A stretch of 6,740 nucleotides of DNA from Spirochaetaceae bacterium (GTDB taxonomy: Bacteria; Spirochaetota; Spirochaetia; Treponematales; Breznakiellaceae): contig JAITAE010000163.1 in the NCBI GenBank assembly GCA_031284295.1, positions 1 to 6,740 of the forward strand, given 5' to 3'. Shown piece after piece: positions 1 through 6,484 of the stretch. Position 1 is the stretch's first letter. Every line of letters begins with the position of its first letter. The notes under the pieces are model-generated. The model saw only the letters and a list, made by a program, of their open reading frames with translations, did no database searches and was not told where the DNA came from. The position numbers and the translations under genes were made by a program.

Positions 1-2517
1 GATTTACCTGTATACCAACATAAGGAACTCATACTCGCGGCCCTGTCCGAAAATCAGGTCGTGGTGGTGGAAAGCCCGGCGGGGTCCGGTAAGACGACGC
101 AGCTTCCGGTGATTCTGCACGACTCAGGCTTTGCCTCAGATGGCATGATCGGCGTCACGCAGCCGCGCCGTATCGCGGCTCTGTCCGTCAGCGAGTATAT
201 CGCGAAGGAATTGAACGAGACGATACCGGGACTTATCGGCTATAAGATGCGTTTTGCCGATATGACCGTGCCGAAGACCAAGATAAAGATCATGACCGAC
301 GGGATTTTGCTTCAGGAAATGAAACTTGACCCCTGGCTTTCAAAGTATGGCTGTATCATCGTGGACGAGGCGCACGAGCGGAGTCTAACGATAGATTTTA
401 TTCTGGGGCTGCTTAAACGGATACTTGAAACGCGGAAGGACTTCAAAGTGATAGTTTCTTCCGCCACGATAAACACAAGCGTGTTTTCGGCGTATTTTGG
501 CGATTGTCCTGTCGTGAAGATTGACGCGGTAACGTACCCTGTAACGCTGATTTACGATCCGCCCGACGCGGTTTCCGGTCAGGCCGGGCCGACCGCCCCG
601 GAACTGCTGCTTAAAAAGATAACAAACATAGTGGAACGCATAATCAGTGAAAAGCGGCAGGGTGACATTCTGATATTCCTGCCCGGCGAAAAGATGATAA
701 AGGACTGTATCGCGCTTCTTGCCTCCGGGCCGGCGGGGCGAAAGCTGCACCTTGTCCCGTTGTACGGCAGGCTGGGCAAGGAGGAGCAGGAGCGCGTGTT
801 CGACAAGGCCCCCTGGGGCAGGACAAAGGTCGTTGTCGCGACGAATATCGCCGAAACATCGGTTACAATAGACGGTATCACCGCCGTAATCGATTCGGGG
901 CTTTCAAAAACAAACTTCTACAACCCGAAAACCTTTACGTCAAGCCTTGTCGAAGGGCCTATCTCCAAAGCCTCCTGCAACCAGCGGAAAGGCAGGGCGG
1001 GTCGCACCCGCGAGGGCAGTTGTTACAGACTCTATTCAAGGCGTGACTTTGAAAGCCGCCCGCTCTTCACTACGGAGGAAATCTACCGGACAGATCTTTC
1101 GGAAGTCGTGCTGCGGATGGCGGAGCTTGGCATCACATCGTTTGAGGAGTTTGATTTTATCTCTACCCCGGGACGCGAGGGGATGCGCTCTGCCGTCGAA
1201 ACCCTGAACCTGCTCGACGCCCTTGAAAGCGATAATTCACTGTCAAAAATCGGCAGGATGATGACGGAATTCCCGCTTTCGCCCCGTCAATCGCGTATCA
1301 TTGTCGAAGCGATACTGAATTATCCCGATGTTACGAAGGATACGATCATCGCGGCGGCCTTCCTGTCCACGCAGAGCCCCTACATACTTCCGCCCGGCGA
1401 GGAAATCGACGCGCGGCGGGCGCACCACCACTTCCGCGACAACTCAGGCGACTTTGTTTCTTACCTGAAACTGTTCCGCGAATACAACGAGGCAACGGAC
1501 AAGACGTGGTTTTGTGAAAAAAGTTACCTTGACGAAAGAACCATGTCGGAAATCGTTAATATCGCCGCCCAGCTTGAGCTCATCGTGTCCGGCATGGGCG
1601 TTCCGCTGCTGTCCGGCGGGCCTGTTGAGGATTACCTTTGCGCCGTTGCCCGCGGCCTTATCCAGTTTGTCTGTGTAAGGCAGGGGAGGGATGTCTACCG
1701 CAGCCTTACGGCCGACCGTATCCTAATTCACCCGGGTTCGGTAATGTTCAAGATGGACCCGCATTATATCGTAGCCGGAGAGATTATCCGCACGGCGCGT
1801 ATGTACGCAAGTTCCGTTTCGCCGCTGTCGCGGGAAATTCTGGGGCGGCTGGGCGGCGACCTCTTAAAACGGCTGGGACTCGGCTCGATAAAAGCTACAG
1901 GCGGCAAAACTGTGGATGGCCGGAAGGCAAGAGAAGCGGTACGCGACTTTGCAAACAACATAAAGATTTCAGGCGAAGTCTTTGAAATTGGAAACGTAAA
2001 GGGAAAGAAGCGCGTCATCCTGCCCTGGGAACGGCTTTCACGGGTAAAGGACGAAGCGAAGCTGCTTGCGGCGGGGCCTGCCGGGGAAGCGCTGTTCAAA
2101 GGACTCAAGGGCTGCGTTACACTTTGCGGCGAGTACAAGCTGCTTGACGGCGAAAAACTTAAACTTATACTGCATTTGTCAGGCTCGCTGGAAATGGACG
2201 GCGCGGAGAAAAGAGGCTGGCTGCGAAAGAAAGAATTTTCATCTGAGCGTGACCTCGCCGCCCTGCTGGAGGTCTTGCCGCTTATACTCGCGCCGGCGCT
2301 CTGGAAGGTCGGCAAAAAAGACCTGGGGTTTATCGGTCTTACAACCAACGGCGCGGGAATTTACCACATGACCTGTTCACGCGGCTTTCACAGCGCGTTG
2401 AACGAGAGCCTTTCCGCCGTAGAAAGCCTGGTAGACGATCTGGGCGAAAGTGTGGATATCGATGACAAGGACATTGTAAACCAGACGTTCAGACGACTGT
2501 CGGAGTACCTGTCCTGA
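1..2517 (+). CDS. hrpA: DEAH-box ATP-dependent helicase, HrpA type (5' partial)
   Basis: Probable NTP-driven nucleic-acid helicase of superfamily 2 (DEAH/RHA group), acting in the cytoplasm, most likely on RNA. The frame is open from base 1: the first 20 residues (DLPVYQHKELILAALSENQV) are the usual lead-in to the Walker A strand, so the GTG at 61 is not the start and the true start lies upstream. In window numbering of the 838 visible residues: Walker A AGSGKTT about 27-33, motif Ia TQPRR 53-57, DEAH 122-125 followed by ERS, SAT 154-156, motif V TNIAETSVTIDG about 271-282, motif VI QRKGRAGR 318-325. A winged-helix/HA2 region (LSEVVLRMAELG to SPRQSRIIVEAI) follows at about 365-440, then an OB-like region. 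E. coli HrpA is about 1300 residues with a DUF3418 tail; this one stops soon after the OB region, nearer HrpB in length, but its motifs are HrpA-like. The gene converges on the DUF4954 gene. HrpA-versus-HrpB naming is less certain than the family. Confidence 0.93.
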   Translation, partial: DLPVYQHKELILAALSENQVVVVESPAGSGKTTQLPVILHDSGFASDGMIGVTQPRRIAALSVSEYIAKELNETIPGLIGYKMRFADMTVPKTKIKIMTDGILLQEMKLDPWLSKYGCIIVDEAHERSLTIDFILGLLKRILETRKDFKVIVSSATINTSVFSAYFGDCPVVKIDAVTYPVTLIYDPPDAVSGQAGPTAPELLLKKITNIVERIISEKRQGDILIFLPGEKMIKDCIALLASGPAGRKLHLVPLYGRLGKEEQERVFDKAPWGRTKVVVATNIAETSVTIDGITAVIDSGLSKTNFYNPKTFTSSLVEGPISKASCNQRKGRAGRTREGSCYRLYSRRDFESRPLFTTEEIYRTDLSEVVLRMAELGITSFEEFDFISTPGREGMRSAVETLNLLDALESDNSLSKIGRMMTEFPLSPRQSRIIVEAILNYPDVTKDTIIAAAFLSTQSPYILPPGEEIDARRAHHHFRDNSGDFVSYLKLFREYNEATDKTWFCEKSYLDERTMSEIVNIAAQLELIVSGMGVPLLSGGPVEDYLCAVARGLIQFVCVRQGRDVYRSLTADRILIHPGSVMFKMDPHYIVAGEIIRTARMYASSVSPLSREILGRLGGDLLKRLGLGSIKATGGKTVDGRKAREAVRDFANNIKISGEVFEIGNVKGKKRVILPWERLSRVKDEAKLLAAGPAGEALFKGLKGCVTLCGEYKLLDGEKLKLILHLSGSLEMDGAEKRGWLRKKEFSSERDLAALLEVLPLILAPALWKVGKKDLGFIGLTTNGAGIYHMTCSRGFHSALNESLSAVESLVDDLGESVDIDDKDIVNQTFRRLSEYLS

Positions 2518-2629
2518 AGTTCCACCATGACTCGATAGCCGGGGTAGGGCGGGGGTATCTCATTTTGTTAACTTGTTGACAGTGGGGGTTTATCCCTTCA
2601 CCGAGGCATTTTTTGTTTGATTGCAGAGT

Positions 2630-2667
2630 AGACTTGTTCGATAACCCGGTTGGTTATCTCACAGTCT
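2630..2667. repeat. hairpin GATAACC/GGTTATC with flanking stem
   Basis: GATAACC (2640-2646) and GGTTATC (2652-2658) form a perfect 7-bp stem around the 5-nt loop CGGTT. Outside an internal loop, AGACT (2630-2634) pairs with AGTCT (2663-2667). It ends one base before the three-way junction element. Its role is unknown; it may be one arm of a larger intergenic repeat or of the helicase mRNA 3' end. Confidence 0.6.
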
Positions 2668-2668
2668 T

Positions 2669-2723
2669 GCAGTTTTCAGGCTAAAAGCCTGCGAACCGCA
2701 GGTTCGACAAAACTGCGTTTTTT
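2669..2723 (+). terminator. three-way-junction stem followed by T6, possible terminator
   Basis: The outer stem is GCAGTTTT (2669-2676) with AAAACTGC (2709-2716), a perfect 8 bp. It encloses two perfect 6-bp hairpins: CAGGCT/AGCCTG (2677-2691, loop AAA) and CGAACC/GGTTCG (2692-2706, loop GCA). Only two bases (AC, 2707-2708) are unpaired at the junction. G2717 and six T (2718-2723) follow on the + strand, as expected for a Rho-independent terminator of the upstream helicase transcript, although it sits about 150 bases past the stop. The branched form is unusual for a terminator; a repeat element or a structured RNA are alternatives. A competing stem, CGCAG (2697-2701) with CTGCG (2713-2717), also abuts the T-run. 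Confidence 0.5.
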
Positions 2724-2729
2724 AATGGA

Positions 2730-2761
2730 AGTTGTTCGGAAACTGAAGTTTCCAAACAACT
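2730..2761. repeat. hairpin AGTTGTT-C-GGAAAC with TGAA loop
   Basis: AGTTGTT (2730-2736) pairs with AACAACT (2755-2761) and GGAAAC (2738-2743) with GTTTCC (2748-2753). One C/A mismatch (2737/2754) separates the two helices, and the loop is TGAA (2744-2747). It starts six bases after the T-run of the preceding element, so the three hairpins look like one composite repeat. It is not followed by a T-run on either strand, so it is not an obvious terminator. Confidence 0.6.
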
Positions 2762-2934
2762 CTAATATATGCCTGAGCGTCGATCGGGAATCTCCCCGGA
2801 TTAGCGGTACGATCAAGTCCTCAAGTTTCTGATAAAGCAAGGATTATGATACCCGGTCCGTTTCCTGCCCACTCAGGCTCTTCTGATTCGATCAATGACA
2901 AAACCGCCGCAAATAAATTTCCCAAATAGCCCGG

Positions 2935-5085
2935 TCAAAAAAGCCCTGACCCTTCCGCCGCCGCAAGCCGTTCCGCAAACAGCTTGCCTTCCGCCCGGAC
3001 ATGGGACAGCAGCGGGTTGTCTTCGATTTTGCCCAAAACGGCGTCCTGTTCGGCGGCGCTGTTGTACGTTATGCCACGGAACGTATCCGTATAGTCCTTT
3101 TTCTTTGTGACATAGACCTGTTCCTCAATGTAACGGCGGATACGCGCCGCCTCGTCAAGAAAGGCCGCCCAGTCCTGCCGCGTGACGGCAGCGCTGCCGT
3201 GCAGCAGGCGCAGGACCGCTAGCGCGTTCAGGGCTTTGTCCAGCGGGTATTCGGACAGCAGGCGTTTGTACTCCGCGTGTACCGCCTCCCACGAGGACAG
3301 GGCGCCGTTTCTTATGGCTTCACGAAGCGCCTCCGCCTTGCCGTGCGGGACAAGCTGTCCTCCAAAGTTTTCCCACTTCAAAGATATGCTTTCGCCGTGC
3401 GCGGTGTTAAAACCATCAAAATCAAAATCATTCCTTTCAAAAAAATAATTGATAAGCGTTTTTACAGCGTAGTACACAAGCATATCGCGGTAGGCTTTCA
3501 TGCCCCGGCGCGTCTTTACCACGATGACGGGCAGGCCGGAACGTTCAAGTACCCTGTCCGGCACAAGAAGTTTGTCGTCGTAGTCTATACCGCCGCTCCG
3601 CTCTTCCAGCCACGCAAGCGCGTGGATGATTTCCTCCGCCGTATCGGGCGCGAGGTAGTCGGTTTCAAAGTGCTGCTCAACAAAAACCCTTTTGTCGCGC
3701 ATTCGAATCTTCCATGTGTTGCGTTCAAGCGCGTACAGGTTATACATCCACCAGTAGGCGGGCATCAACACGCGCCGCGTGTTTTCACTGTTGTTGGTAA
3801 GCATACAGAAGGGCAGCGGGATGTTTAGTTCAAACGGATAATCTCCCTTTGTAATCATTGTAAAAGCGGCAAAGCGCGAATTATGTTTCAGCGAGCTGGA
3901 CAGGCCGGGCCAAAAACCCCGGCCCGCAATAATTTCGCCGTCGTTTCCCCTGCTGTTGTGATTCGAGCCTATTGTGGAACCAGCCGCCATGTTTGACTGC
4001 CCCATCACAAGGGACGCTATCAGGAAGGAATTGTTGTGATGCTGTTCGTGCGCCGGAAATACAAGGTTGTTCAGCACCTCGCAGCATGATATGGTTGAAT
4101 TATCACCGAGTATAGAATGTATCAGGCGCGCGCCGTACTTTAGCCCGCAGTTATTGCCCAGCACAAAACGTACCGCCTTGCTGCCGTAAAAAACATGACA
4201 GCCGTAGCCTATGATTCCGTTCACTAGTTCCACGCCTTCGCCTATCTGCGTCGGTTCGTTTTCGTCAGATTTTATCGTGATGTTTTTTAATTTGTTCGCG
4301 CCCTTTATGTAAGCGCAGTCGCCTACGCGCACATCTTTCAGCGTTTTGCTGTGTTTTATTACCACACTGTGCCCGATTTCCCCGTAATAGCCGCGCTTTG
4401 AGTCAACTGAATTCTGTGTGACGCGCCTGAGCGCGCTCATCAATTCCGTGTCGTTGCGGTTTACGGCCCAAAGGTAAGCGTCGGCGCATATCATGCCGTT
4501 GAACGGGAGTATCCCGCGGCCGCCGCATTCGTTGACAGGTTCTATCCAGACGCGCACGGATTCGTCCTCGCCTTCCTTTACTATGCCTTCGCCGAATTTG
4601 GAATGGTTTGTCGTATCCATTTCGTTTATGGATGAAAGTATAACTCCGTCTCCGATTATGTAATGGGAGATATACGCGCAGTCATGTATCGCGCAGTTAT
4701 CGCCTATATCGCACGAGATGATTCTGCTGCGAGTTATGCCGCAGGGCACAACATAATCGTGATAGCGTAAAACGTTGCCTCCGCAGGAACCTATGCGCAC
4801 GCGGCCTGCAAAAAAGTTATCCCTGATATGACTGGGATCAAAACTGCCGCTCACAAAAACATCGTCCCAATGCGCGGATATATTTCGGTTTTTTATCAGA
4901 GCCTCAACTTCACCGGTTTCCAGGTGACGGTAATGTTCCTGCCTCCGCCCGCCTTTTAATGCGTACAGCGCGTCAAGCTGCCTATTCCGCAAATAATATT
5001 CATCCTGGCCTTCCGGTAAAAAATCTCCGGAAATAAAATCATAGCCGTACCGCTCAGCCGATTCGATATACGAAGTTGTCATCAT
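2935..5085 (-). CDS. DUF4954-type left-handed beta-helix protein, function unknown
   Basis: A 716-residue soluble protein with no signal peptide or membrane segment. I recognise the DUF4954 family (large, uncharacterised, known from Bacteroidetes and spirochaetes) from the layout and from segments such as IGDNCAIHDCAYI, RVGDCAYIKGANKLKN and MGQSNMAAGSTIGSNHNSRG. Residues about 95-160 and 235-400 carry imperfect hexapeptide repeats ([LIV]G followed by four residues), the pattern of a left-handed parallel beta-helix found in many acyl- and nucleotidyltransferases. The C-terminal third is helical and acidic, and includes TKKKDYTDTFRGITYNSAAEQDAV near the end. I chose the ATG at 5085 because it overlaps the upstream permease stop as ATGA, the usual coupled arrangement. 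An ATG at 5127 would overlap by 46 bases with no ribosome site, and the next ATG (5082) is equally possible. No strong Shine-Dalgarno is seen (AG-rich GCAGAAAG only), which fits coupling. The hexapeptide fold suggests a transferase or scaffold, but catalytic activity is not established. Confidence 0.87.
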   Translation of the reverse strand: MMTTSYIESAERYGYDFISGDFLPEGQDEYYLRNRQLDALYALKGGRRQEHYRHLETGEVEALIKNRNISAHWDDVFVSGSFDPSHIRDNFFAGRVRIGSCGGNVLRYHDYVVPCGITRSRIISCDIGDNCAIHDCAYISHYIIGDGVILSSINEMDTTNHSKFGEGIVKEGEDESVRVWIEPVNECGGRGILPFNGMICADAYLWAVNRNDTELMSALRRVTQNSVDSKRGYYGEIGHSVVIKHSKTLKDVRVGDCAYIKGANKLKNITIKSDENEPTQIGEGVELVNGIIGYGCHVFYGSKAVRFVLGNNCGLKYGARLIHSILGDNSTISCCEVLNNLVFPAHEQHHNNSFLIASLVMGQSNMAAGSTIGSNHNSRGNDGEIIAGRGFWPGLSSSLKHNSRFAAFTMITKGDYPFELNIPLPFCMLTNNSENTRRVLMPAYWWMYNLYALERNTWKIRMRDKRVFVEQHFETDYLAPDTAEEIIHALAWLEERSGGIDYDDKLLVPDRVLERSGLPVIVVKTRRGMKAYRDMLVYYAVKTLINYFFERNDFDFDGFNTAHGESISLKWENFGGQLVPHGKAEALREAIRNGALSSWEAVHAEYKRLLSEYPLDKALNALAVLRLLHGSAAVTRQDWAAFLDEAARIRRYIEEQVYVTKKKDYTDTFRGITYNSAAEQDAVLGKIEDNPLLSHVRAEGKLFAERLAAAEGSGLF

Positions 5086-6041
5086 GCTTTCTGCTTTTGA
5101 AGAGTCCGTTTCATTATCACGTCCCATTGGGTTGCAAGCATACCGGCAAGCATCAGCAAAAAGCCCAGCAGTATGCCGGAGCCCGGTTTTTCCGACAATA
5201 GGAGTATCCCGCCAATTGCGGCAAACACGCTTTCCATGCAGAGAATTACAGCGGCGTGCGCGGGCGGGGCGTCGCGCTGGGCTATGACCTGTAACGTGTA
5301 CGCAACTCCGACCGACAGGACGCCGCCGTAAAGAAGCGGAATCGCCGCGTCAAACAACATTGAAATGTGAAAATTCAACGCGCCCAGTTCCGCGCCGAAT
5401 TTAGGGTCCAGACCGGCGGAAAAATTTGCCAGCGCAAAGGCAAGCGACAGTAGCCCGCACACGATGAATTGTCCGCAGGCAAGTTTTACGGCGTCCGTTT
5501 TTTGCACGAAGGTGTCGATAAGTATCACATGCAACGCCCAAAAGACACCGCTTGCTATGGTCAGGATGTCGCCCCGGTTGACGGTTTCAAGATTCACGCC
5601 GCCAATCACAAAAAAAAGACCGGCAAGCGCCAGCAGCGCGCCTGCCCATGTTTGCGGCCCAGTCTTCCTGCCCATAAATATTCCGAAAACCGGCACAATA
5701 ACGACATAAATACCGGTTAAAAATCCGCTGTTACCGGCGGTAGTCCAAACAAGGCCGGCTTGCTGCAAACTCGCGGCGGCAAAAAGACAAATCCCCGCCG
5801 CGGCCATCGAAAAAATCAAAAACCGCCCGCTTTTTTCGTCCTTATGGCCGGTTTTACTTGTTTTTTTATTGTTCAAAAGAATAAACGGAACAAGTAAGAC
5901 GCCGCCAAGCAGGAATCTGACGCTGTTAAATGTAAAAGGCCCTATATAAGCCATGCCGGCCCGCTGCGCGGTAAAGGCAAAACCCCATATACACGCGGTA
6001 AGTCCCAGTAGTATATCCGCTCTGATCACACGTTTGTCCAT
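5082..6041 (-). CDS. EamA/DMT-family transporter (10 TM)
   Basis: A 319-residue inner-membrane permease of the drug/metabolite transporter superfamily. Ten hydrophobic segments are visible at about 9-29, 36-56, 73-92, 98-122, 130-149, 156-176, 184-205, 229-252, 261-282 and 286-306, forming two five-helix EamA repeats. The first repeat has the typical GNSGFLTGIYVVIVPVFG; the second has AAVILCMESVFAAIGGILLLSE, with the conserved E-x-VFA and terminal E. The length is normal for the family. Members export amino acids, metabolites or drugs; the substrate cannot be read here. The start is well bounded: an in-frame TAA lies one codon (CTG) upstream of the ATG at 6041. No Shine-Dalgarno is visible in the preceding 20 bases (only TAGCGTATAGTATTAACTG). 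The stop overlaps the next gene's ATG by four bases, so it is the first gene of a two-gene operon with the DUF4954 protein. Confidence 0.92.
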   Translation of the reverse strand: MDKRVIRADILLGLTACIWGFAFTAQRAGMAYIGPFTFNSVRFLLGGVLLVPFILLNNKKTSKTGHKDEKSGRFLIFSMAAAGICLFAAASLQQAGLVWTTAGNSGFLTGIYVVIVPVFGIFMGRKTGPQTWAGALLALAGLFFVIGGVNLETVNRGDILTIASGVFWALHVILIDTFVQKTDAVKLACGQFIVCGLLSLAFALANFSAGLDPKFGAELGALNFHISMLFDAAIPLLYGGVLSVGVAYTLQVIAQRDAPPAHAAVILCMESVFAAIGGILLLSEKPGSGILLGFLLMLAGMLATQWDVIMKRTLQKQKA

Positions 6042-6076
6042 CAGTTAATACTATACGCTATTTTCTTAATAAATAA
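6042..6076 (-). promoter_or_regulatory. AT-rich leader with possible -10 close to the EamA start
   Basis: These 35 bases are the only AT-rich stretch between the permease ATG and the GC-rich hairpins. Read on the - strand, TATAGT (6050-6055) resembles a -10 box and ends eight bases before the ATG, which would give a leader of only a few bases. About 17 bases further up the sequence (GCTTAT) is a poor -35. A promoter further upstream, inside or beyond the repeat island, is equally possible. Confidence 0.25.
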
Positions 6077-6112
6077 GCCGCCCGCCAGCGGGCCGCCCGC
6101 CAGCGGGCGGCC
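6077..6112. repeat. 15-bp tandem duplication forming GC-rich hairpins
   Basis: GCCGCCCGCCAGCGG occurs twice in tandem (6077-6091, 6092-6106). The second copy sits in a perfect 10-bp palindrome, GGCCGCCCGC (6091-6100) and GCGGGCGGCC (6103-6112), with CA at the centre. The first copy folds as GCCCGC/GCGGGC (6080-6093), also with CA at the centre. Read on the - strand the hairpins are followed by TTATTTATTAAG, so they might also end transcription entering from the right, just before the permease. There is no clean T-run, so I call this a repeat. Confidence 0.7.
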
Positions 6113-6118
6113 AGCCGC

Positions 6119-6190
6119 TTTAAAGTCCGCTACGCGGTAGCATACCGCCCACCAGTGGGTTTAAAGTCCGCTCCGCGGTAGCATACCGCC
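6119..6190. repeat. 31-bp direct repeat, two copies at 41-bp spacing
   Basis: The segments at 6119-6149 and 6160-6190 match at 30 of 31 positions (A6132 versus C6173). Each begins TTTAAAGTCCGCT and ends CGCGGTAGCATACCGCC. The first contains the stem GCTAC/GTAGC (6129-6141); in the second the single change weakens it. Between them, CCCAC-CA-GTGGG (6148-6159) is a small palindrome equivalent to CCCGC-CA-GCGGG in the upstream hairpins. After the second copy, a degenerate CCGCC-AGAGG-CC and TTTTAAA suggest the start of a third, decayed unit. Confidence 0.75.
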
Positions 6191-6267
6191 AGAGGCCTTT
6201 TAAATACGCGGGTATGTCAGTTGTTGTCCTTGCGATTAACTAGGTTCACAATGATTCTTAATATGAA

Positions 6268-6326
6268 GGGGGGCGCTATTTCCATGCCGCTCGCGGCATA
6301 TATGGGCCTTCACCGACGCGCCCCCC
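6268..6326. repeat. nested inverted repeat: 9-bp G6 stem around a 7-bp hairpin
   Basis: GGGGGGCGC (6268-6276) pairs perfectly with GCGCCCCCC (6318-6326). Inside, ATGCCGC (6284-6290) pairs with GCGGCAT (6293-6299) around a TC centre. The remaining inner bases include CCTTCACC and ATATGGG, with no further strong pairing. No T-run follows on either strand. This is the only palindrome in the island whose arms are not reused elsewhere in the window. It could be a structured RNA element or part of a mobile repeat end. Confidence 0.6.
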
Positions 6327-6354
6327 TCGCTCCATACCCGCTTATCTATTGCGT

Positions 6355-6422
6355 GGAGTTTGCGGTAAGCGGCGCGTAGCGCCGCGGCGCAAACTCCTAA
6401 AATAACCGCGCAAGCGGTTATT
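6355..6422. repeat. composite hairpin module, copy 1
   Basis: Hairpin A: arms GGAGTTTGCG (6355-6364) and CGCAAACTCC (6388-6397), a perfect 10 bp, enclosing GCGGCGC (6369-6375), loop GTA, GCGCCGC (6379-6385). Hairpin B follows after three bases: AATAACCGC (6401-6409), loop GCAA, GCGGTTATT (6414-6422), a perfect 9 bp with a GNRA-type tetraloop. The same A-B arrangement recurs at 6518-6586. Confidence 0.75.
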
Positions 6423-6460
6423 ACGCTACCCCCCAATTCGTGGCCCAATCAACACCTGCT

Positions 6461-6481
6461 GGAGTTTGCTCCGCAAACTCC
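6461..6481. repeat. short-form hairpin with GGAGTTTGC arms
   Basis: GGAGTTTGC (6461-6469) and GCAAACTCC (6473-6481) form a perfect 9-bp stem with loop TCC. The arms are those of the two composite modules, but the 23-nt centre is replaced by three bases. The preceding CAACACCTGCT (6450-6460) matches CAACACCGGCT before copy 2 with one mismatch, so 6450-6469 and 6507-6526 are a 19-of-20 direct repeat. Confidence 0.75.
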
Positions 6482-6484
6482 CAA

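Larger units (their letters stand above)
2518..2934. other. convergent intergenic gap with hairpin cluster
   Basis: These 417 bases separate the stop codons of two convergent genes. I see no credible gene. Frames are broken or open only briefly, and the one 60-codon frame (2650-2832, TTG start) runs straight through the hairpins. The middle third (2630-2761) holds three consecutive structured elements, listed separately. The first 110 bases have G-rich runs (2541-2555 and 2584-2588) and T-runs (2609-2614). The last 170 bases contain only a 7-bp long-range inverted pair, GCCTGAG at 2771-2777 with CTCAGGC at 2872-2878. I find no clear terminator for the - strand operon. Confidence 0.75.

Noticed and set aside
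61..63. GTG as the helicase start codon
   Set aside because: The frame is open back to base 1 and the 20 residues before it match the conserved helicase lead-in, so the start lies outside the window.
1764..2348. 194-codon frame on - inside the helicase
   Set aside because: It is antisense to a well-conserved helicase domain, rich in Ser, Pro and Arg, with no family resemblance. It is a shadow frame.
2541..2588. G-quadruplex
   Set aside because: Three G-runs are close together but the fourth is 28 bases away, too far for a convincing four-run motif.
2582..2614. Terminator hairpin GTGGGGG/CCTTCAC before T6
   Set aside because: The stem relies on two G-U pairs and the T-run begins seven bases after it; the 2669-2723 structure is a better candidate.
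2692..2717. tRNA-like T-arm (GGTTCGA at 2701-2707)
   Set aside because: The surrounding stems do not give acceptor, D and anticodon arms of tRNA size; GGTTCG is used by the hairpin of the three-way junction.
2650..2832. 60-codon frame on + with a TTG start
   Set aside because: It crosses three strong hairpins, has no ribosome site and gives a low-complexity basic peptide of no recognisable family.
3277..3828. 183-codon frame on + inside the DUF4954 gene
   Set aside because: It is antisense to a recognised protein and has no recognisable domain.
5086..5127. N-terminal extension of the DUF4954 protein from the ATG at 5127
   Set aside because: It would overlap the permease by 46 bases with no ribosome site; the ATGA overlap at 5085 is the typical coupled start.
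6251..6379. 42-codon frame on + (starts MILNMKGGAIS)
   Set aside because: It is possible but unsupported: no Shine-Dalgarno, its stop lies inside a hairpin loop, and the opposite strand is equally open.
6236..6448. 70-codon frame on - (starts MGHELGG)
   Set aside because: It translates straight through perfect palindromes, lacks a ribosome site and would repeat in decayed form in the second module. Palindromes keep frames open on both strands.
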